The notes under the pieces: model-generated
Told to the model about the DNA's origin: nothing
Database searches by the model: none
Seen by the model: only the letters and a program-made list of their open reading frames with translations
Shown: in pieces, positions 59,523 to 64,000 of the stretch
Layout: the number at the start of each line of letters is the position of its first letter
Numbering within the stretch: the stretch's first letter is position 1
Origin: Marinobacter sp. C7
GTDB taxonomy: Bacteria; Pseudomonadota; Gammaproteobacteria; Pseudomonadales; Oleiphilaceae
DNA length: 64,000 nucleotides
Direction of reading: 5' to 3'
Assembly: GCF_022343555.1 (NCBI RefSeq)
Contig: NZ_JAKQZH010000001.1
Location: 1,656,108 to 1,720,107 of the forward strand
Program-made: the position numbers and the translations under genes

Positions 59523-60449
59523 CTATTCATGGACGAGGCCGACAAAAATCTCTTCCAGGGAGCTTTCCCGCGTTTGAAGATCCCGGTATTCGATGCCGAG
59601 ATCGCCCAGTGTCCGTAGCAGCCGCGCCACCCCGGCCTGCTCTTGCTGGGAATCAAAGGTGAAAATGAGCTCCCAGCCATCGTTCGCCAATTCCACCGGC
59701 TCCAGGGTCAGCTCACCGGGAACCTGATCAAGCTTTTGCTGGAGCTGCAGCCGGAGCTCTTTCTTGCCGAGCTTGGTCATCAGTTGGGCTTTGTCTTCCA
59801 CCAGAATGATCTCACCCTGCCGGATGACGCCGATGCGGTCCGCCATTTCCTCGGCTTCTTCGATGTAGTGGGTGGTCAGGATGATGGTGACGCCGCTCTC
59901 CCGCAGTTTGCGCACCATCTCCCACATGTCCCGACGGAGTTCCACGTCCACACCCGCTGTAGGCTCATCCAGGAACAGAATCTGCGGTTCGTGGGAAAGG
60001 GCCTTGGCGATCATGACGCGCCGTTTCATGCCACCGGAAAGGGACATGATTCGGTTGTTGCGTTTGTCCCAGAGCGACAATGCCTTGAGCACTTTCTCGA
60101 TGTGGGTGGGGTTGGGCGCCTTGCCGAACAGCCCCCTGCTGAAGGAGACTGCGTCCCAGACAGTCTCGAAGGAGTCGGTGTTCAGCTCCTGTGGCACAAG
60201 ACCTATGGTTTCCCGGGCCTTACGGTAGTCCTTGACGATGTCATAGCCGGCCGCTTTGACTTCACCGCTGCTCAGGTTAACGATGCCGCAGATGATACTG
60301 ATCAGGGTCGTCTTGCCAGCGCCGTTAGGGCCGAGCAGGGCGAAGATCTCGCCGCGTTCAATCTCCAGGTTGATGTTCTTCAACGCCTGGAACCCATCGC
60401 CATAGGTTTTGTTCAGGTGCCTGACGGAAATATCCGGTTGCACGGGCAT
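59523..60449 (-). CDS. ABC-2 type exporter ATPase, YadG-like
   Basis: This 308-residue ATPase has Walker [10 protein letters not shown] near residue 39, signature [15 protein letters not shown] near 137 and Walker [13 protein letters not shown] near 157. Length equals E. coli YadG (308). A C-terminal extension of about 80 residues fits drug/lipid exporter ATPases. It is the first gene of the leftward YadGH operon. Confidence 0.88.
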   Translation of the reverse strand: MPVQPDISVRHLNKTYGDGFQALKNINLEIERGEIFALLGPNGAGKTTLISIICGIVNLSSGEVKAAGYDIVKDYRKARETIGLVPQELNTDSFETVWDAVSFSRGLFGKAPNPTHIEKVLKALSLWDKRNNRIMSLSGGMKRRVMIAKALSHEPQILFLDEPTAGVDVELRRDMWEMVRKLRESGVTIILTTHYIEEAEEMADRIGVIRQGEIILVEDKAQLMTKLGKKELRLQLQQKLDQVPGELTLEPVELANDGWELIFTFDSQQEQAGVARLLRTLGDLGIEYRDLQTRESSLEEIFVGLVHE

Positions 60450-60578
60450 GTCCTGTATCTGAGGGTGGATCGATAAGTTAGGAGGCGCAGCATTTTCTCA
60501 CGACTGGCGCCAGTTTAGAAACCTTTGCCTTGATCGGGGAAATCCCCATAATGCGCGTTTGGCAAAAAGAGGTGGGTA

Positions 60579-61037
60579 ATGATACGGGCAATTGCGGTTA
60601 CGGGTTTGATTATCGGGTTGGTGGCGCTGTTGGTGTTCGGACCCCGCTATCTGACTTCGCCGGGATCCGACGAGGTGTCAGGCCCGGATGAGCCCCGGTG
60701 TGATCTGCTGGAGCGGGATTGCCAGTGGGAAGGAGAGACGGGCACCTGGCTTGTCCAGCTGGAATCGCTGGGCGAAGGTGACCAGGGCGTCGAGTTCCGG
60801 ATCACCGTGAATGCTCCGGAAGCCCCGGACCGTTTCCTCGCAATACTGCGGGGCGAGTCCATGTACATGGGTGAATACCCGATTCCCCTCAAGCACCAGC
60901 ATGGCGAAACCTGGCGCGCCCGATTCACGGCGCCCTTCTGCACGACCGGTTCCGAAATGGAGTGGCGGATCGACCTTCAGAGCGGGGAGCAGGCTGTAGG
61001 TGGAAACCCCATGAAACTGACTTTCCGGGCACGGTAA
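60579..61037 (+). CDS. Membrane-anchored protein of unknown function
   Basis: This 152-residue protein has an N-terminal membrane span (residues 1-22) and a periplasmic domain with four cysteines (RCDLLERDCQ near residue 41, FCTTG near 119), probably disulfide-bonded. No family is recognised. It is a single gene between leftward operons. Confidence 0.6.
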   Translation: MIRAIAVTGLIIGLVALLVFGPRYLTSPGSDEVSGPDEPRCDLLERDCQWEGETGTWLVQLESLGEGDQGVEFRITVNAPEAPDRFLAILRGESMYMGEYPIPLKHQHGETWRARFTAPFCTTGSEMEWRIDLQSGEQAVGGNPMKLTFRAR

Positions 61038-61049
61038 TCACCGCCCACC

Positions 61050-61613
61050 CTAGATAAACGTGTGGCCCGCCACCAACTCACAGAGACCGGATTGGCTGGG
61101 AACATAATTATGCTCGCGCCAGTGTCTCGCGCCATCCAGTCCTGCGCGGAAACAGGCGAGATAGAGGGTATTGACCGTGAGATCCTCAATCACGGAAAGC
61201 GCCTCTGAACGGGAGATCCCGGTTTTCCGGCTTATGATGTGCACAACCAGTCCGGCAAGGGTTTCAGAGTGGCGGTCGGCTTCGTCGCAGAGGGCACAGC
61301 CGGCACCATAGAGCCATGCCGTGGCACAGGTACCGAGGATGGTTGCCATTTCCGGCCGGTCCAGTCCTTTGCCCCGGCATTCACGTTCCTGGAGGGCGGC
61401 CAGGATGTGGAGCTGGGTAAACAGTTCGGTGCGGTATCGGCTATTCGTCGCCCTGTCTGTATGGATTGGACGGCTCTTGCGTTGCGGCTGAGGCTCGGTA
61501 CCCGGGCCGCCGGCCAGCGCTCCTTCCCGTGAGACACGGAACATCTGAACCCCAAGCAAAAGCAGGAGCGCAACCAGGGCCACCTGCGTGAGCACCACGA
61601 GCCAATACGACAT
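61050..61613 (-). CDS. Membrane-anchored protein of unknown function
   Basis: With ATG 61613 (AAGGTG nine bases upstream) the product has 187 residues. It has an N-terminal membrane helix WLVVLTQVALVALLLLLGVQ, then a cytoplasmic domain with several cysteines (RECRGKG near 80, YGAGCALCDEADR near 105). The open frame continues upstream to 61685, where the start is less likely. The family is unknown. It converges on the gene ending at 61037. Confidence 0.55.
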   Translation of the reverse strand: MSYWLVVLTQVALVALLLLLGVQMFRVSREGALAGGPGTEPQPQRKSRPIHTDRATNSRYRTELFTQLHILAALQERECRGKGLDRPEMATILGTCATAWLYGAGCALCDEADRHSETLAGLVVHIISRKTGISRSEALSVIEDLTVNTLYLACFRAGLDGARHWREHNYVPSQSGLCELVAGHTFI

Positions 61614-61753
61614 ATTTTCGAACACCTTGATCGACCTCCCCGAAAGAGGCGATGGTAACAATATGTAATGTCCAAAAACTGCCAACGGTTCAGCAATTCA
61701 ATGAGGAGGGCGACACCGCGTTTATCAACTTGTGACGCTGGTCTCAGGCGGTG

Positions 61754-63220
61754 TCAGCAGGTGGGCATGGTCTGAAGGGCGAGCTTCCGGCGGATGTATC
61801 GACCGAGGGCATCCACACCGATATTGAGCAATGCGGTGATCAGGATCAGGACCATGGCCCGGTCGAACCGGATGTTCTGGATGGCACTGTCCACGTAGAA
61901 ACCTAGGGTATAGATTCCGAGGATCCCCAGGATGGCTGTTTCCCGCATGATGATTTCCCAGCGGTAGAAGAGAAATGCCAGGAAGGAACGATACACGCGG
62001 GGAACCAGTTCCCAGGTGTACCGGTTGAATCCGGCGGGTGCATCGGGCCGCAGGCGAATGTTGTTGGTCTGACGACCAATCAGATGGCCGATTATGCCAC
62101 CGTTGTGCAGGGCCAGGGCAACAACGGCGGGGAGCATGGAGGGACCCCAGAGTTGCAGAAGGATATAGGCCAGGATGTACTCTGGCGTTGACCGGGCGAT
62201 CACCAGGAATACGTGACCGCTGGTCCGGCGCACCGGCCCCCCGAAATGATTGGATATGAGGGGGAACGCCAGCAATGCCAGGATGCCGGTCGCAACCAGG
62301 GCTATCTGAGTCAGCAGGATGGTATTCCAGATCCCCGGAAGCGCTTCGTTTATCATCAGGTCGTTAAGCCAGGGCAGAAGCCCGGTCAGCCCTTCGTCGC
62401 CGCGCAGGGGGGCGGGAATGATGTCTTCAGTGAAGAAACGCTCAACATTACCCCAGACAATCGGCAGTCCCTCTCCCAGGAAGAAGGGCGCAGCCAGAAT
62501 ATAGATGGGAAGCAGTTTTGGGCGTACCCAGAGTGGAATGGAGGCGATCAGAACGTAGAACAGGATCAGCATTGCCCCGGCATCGGAGTAGAGCCCCTGC
62601 GAGAAAGACGACTCCAGGTAAAAGCCCAGGGTGGGCAGGCCGACGAAGCCGAGGATCGCACTGGAGCGCAGTCCGCATTCGAGGCGATAAGCGGTGTAGG
62701 TCCGCATCTGGTCCCAGCAATCGGGAATTCGGGCATAGAGAAACGCAGCAACCATACCGGTACCGGGTGGCAGCAGCCGCCTTGGCTCCGGATCGGCCTC
62801 CTCCAGGATCTCCGAATAGACTTTGGCAAAAATACCCGAGTAGGGAATGGCGATGGCGAGCACACCGGTCAGCGGGTGAAACCCGAAGAACTGCAGGAAG
62901 ATCAGTGCCCAGAACAGCTCATGAATCGCTCGGATGAATGCGCAGAAGATGCGAACCGGTAATAGCCGGTAAACCAGTGCCAGCAGGAACCCGAAAAAAC
63001 TGCCCAGTGCCACGCCCACGAACGCGAAAGCAACGGTGCGTAGAAGGGCAGTCATCAACCCCTCGGAACTGAAGAAATTGGGAGTGACCACGCCGAGGAA
63101 AAAATTGCCCAGGTCCCGCCAGGGATTGGAAGCCGTTATGGCAATATCGGCAAACAGCAGCCCCGCGATCGCGACCGCGAAAAATATCAGGCTGGCTCTG
63201 ACCGTGGGATAAGAAAGCAT
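61754..63220 (-). CDS. PhnE-type ABC permease, tandem-fused
   Basis: This 488-residue protein contains two binding-protein-dependent permease domains in one chain (about 60-230 and 290-480). Each has an ABC interaction loop with a conserved glycine, and about twelve membrane spans in all. Such double permeases occur in some PhnCDE phosphonate/phosphite-type importers. It is downstream of the ATPase, 17 bases away. The transported compound is not decided by sequence. Confidence 0.82.
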   Translation of the reverse strand: MLSYPTVRASLIFFAVAIAGLLFADIAITASNPWRDLGNFFLGVVTPNFFSSEGLMTALLRTVAFAFVGVALGSFFGFLLALVYRLLPVRIFCAFIRAIHELFWALIFLQFFGFHPLTGVLAIAIPYSGIFAKVYSEILEEADPEPRRLLPPGTGMVAAFLYARIPDCWDQMRTYTAYRLECGLRSSAILGFVGLPTLGFYLESSFSQGLYSDAGAMLILFYVLIASIPLWVRPKLLPIYILAAPFFLGEGLPIVWGNVERFFTEDIIPAPLRGDEGLTGLLPWLNDLMINEALPGIWNTILLTQIALVATGILALLAFPLISNHFGGPVRRTSGHVFLVIARSTPEYILAYILLQLWGPSMLPAVVALALHNGGIIGHLIGRQTNNIRLRPDAPAGFNRYTWELVPRVYRSFLAFLFYRWEIIMRETAILGILGIYTLGFYVDSAIQNIRFDRAMVLILITALLNIGVDALGRYIRRKLALQTMPTC

Positions 63221-63237
63221 GGAATCAGCCGGTAACC

Positions 63238-63888
63238 TCAGTACAGGGACATGATGTCGGAGGGCGACAGGCGGTCACTCGGTTCGTCCAGCTCGATCAG
63301 ACCATCCTGGATGCCAACAATCCGATTACAGTACTGCAGTGCCAATTCTACATCGTGCAGGGCAATTACACTGGTTGCAAAGCGGTCCCTGAGGAGGGCC
63401 ATGACCTGGAGCGCCCTGGGCCCGTCCAATGCCGAGACGGGTTCGTCCGCCAGCAACAGGCTTTCATCACGGTAGATCGCCCGGGCGATGGCAACCCGTT
63501 GACGCTGGCCACCGGAAAGAGACGCAGTGGGAATCCACAGCTTCTCAGCCATTCCCAATTCGTCCAGCAGGTTTTTTACCGCAGCGCGGTCGGCAGCGAA
63601 AGGCCGAATCAGAGACAGCGTATTGTACCAGGTACGGTGCTTGTCCAGTTGGCCCATAAAGACGTTATGGAAAACGGGCAGGGCGTTGACCAGACCCAGC
63701 TCCTGGGGAACGAGGGAGGAGTTACGGCCCACCTGTTCATGGATGAGGCGGATGAGGGTGGATTTGCCTGCGCCGCTCTTTCCGACCAGGGCAACCTGTT
63801 CACCTTCGCGTACTCTGAGGGAAAGCGGCCCAAGGACGCGCTCTCCCCCAAATGAGGCCGTTAGGCCCGAGAGATCAAATCCGGACAT
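63238..63888 (-). CDS. PhnC-type ABC importer ATPase
   Basis: This 216-residue ATPase has Walker A GKSGAGKSTL near residue 35, signature LSGGQRQRVAIARAI near 120 and Walker B LLADEPVSALD near 142. It belongs to the PhnC branch of phosphonate-type importers. ATG 63888 shares one base with the stop of the binding-protein gene (TGATG), so the operon is translationally coupled. It is slightly shorter than E. coli PhnC. Confidence 0.85.
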   Translation of the reverse strand: MSGFDLSGLTASFGGERVLGPLSLRVREGEQVALVGKSGAGKSTLIRLIHEQVGRNSSLVPQELGLVNALPVFHNVFMGQLDKHRTWYNTLSLIRPFAADRAAVKNLLDELGMAEKLWIPTASLSGGQRQRVAIARAIYRDESLLLADEPVSALDGPRALQVMALLRDRFATSVIALHDVELALQYCNRIVGIQDGLIELDEPSDRLSPSDIMSLY

Positions 63889-64000
63889 CAATCAAGGATT
63901 CCAATCTCTTCGGCTGTTTTGCGAATGGGCTCGTAGTCCTCGTTGGAAGCAGGAATGAATCCGGAACGGGGGAAGCTCTCCAGAAGAGCTTTGTCATCGA
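63888..64000 (-). CDS. PhnD-type periplasmic substrate-binding protein, 3' end only
   Basis: Only the last 36 or so codons are in the window. They read KALLESFPRSGFIPASNEDY and end EIGILD followed by TGA. The FIPASNEDYEPIRKTAEE wording fits the C-terminus of PhnD/PtxB-like binding proteins. The gene begins beyond base 64000. Confidence 0.7.
   Translation of the reverse strand, partial: DDKALLESFPRSGFIPASNEDYEPIRKTAEEIGILD

Overview
The window reads as a chromosome segment of a marine gammaproteobacterium. It is GC-rich, and the set of HsbR/HsbA, SlyD, EtfBA with ETF-QO, a CIO-type bd oxidase and a PhaD-like regulator beside a phasin resembles Marinobacter and other Pseudomonadales relatives. 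The genus is inferred from gene content, not from a marker gene.

Layout. 208-4569: a complete bhcABCD operon (beta-hydroxyaspartate cycle, glyoxylate to oxaloacetate) behind two IclR-type palindromes. 4650-7390: a small unknown gene, hemH, and a Blh/PmpAB-like sulfide or thiosulfate module. 7738-9616: phasin, PhaD-like TetR, exonuclease III. 9698-16587: eight leftward genes for membrane-lipid modification (desaturase, NTF2-like, SDR, FAD oxidase, DUF1365, Cfa, DUF2878, periplasmic protein), most joined by ATGA overlaps, behind an ECF-like promoter. 16694-24766: FAD oxidoreductase, HD hydrolase, HsbR/HsbA, gpsA, sixA, radical SAM, DUF1285, slyD. 25023-28783: divergent ETF-QO and etfBA around a PsrA-like palindrome. 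28894-35058: archease, rtcB, a CapA-like protein and unknown membrane proteins. 35065-40797: cioAB-type cydAB followed by cydDC.

41720-53470 is an integrated island in the 3' end of tRNA-Leu(UAA), bounded by exact 57-bp direct repeats. It has two halves. The left half (41.9-44.7 kb) is a SIR2-HerA defence pair. The right half (45.4-53.2 kb) holds an EcoRI-family methyltransferase with a DUF262-HNH nuclease, a two-tyrosine HUH replication endonuclease, a small repeat-bearing ORF, an AlpA-type regulator, a LOTUS-like protein, an unknown protein, a tyrosine integrase and a HIT protein. Between the halves (44853-44904) lies a third, diverged copy of the tRNA 3' end, about 79% identical, followed by a remnant of the ATGTAGAC repeat found inside both island ends. 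This suggests the island is a composite of two att-bounded units. Several short-repeat arrays in the replication half are not explained by known features.

53663-64000 returns to host-like sequence: a JmjC-like/GNAT/formyltransferase cassette of unknown product, a deoxyribosyltransferase-family gene, an enoyl-CoA hydratase, a DUF192 lipoprotein with a YadGH-like ABC exporter, and a PhnCDE-type ABC importer cut by the window end.

The strongest candidates for something undescribed are the composite att architecture with its SIR2-HerA cassette, the methyltransferase plus DUF262-HNH pair, and the HUH-Rep/AlpA/LOTUS module with its GTTAAC palindrome array.
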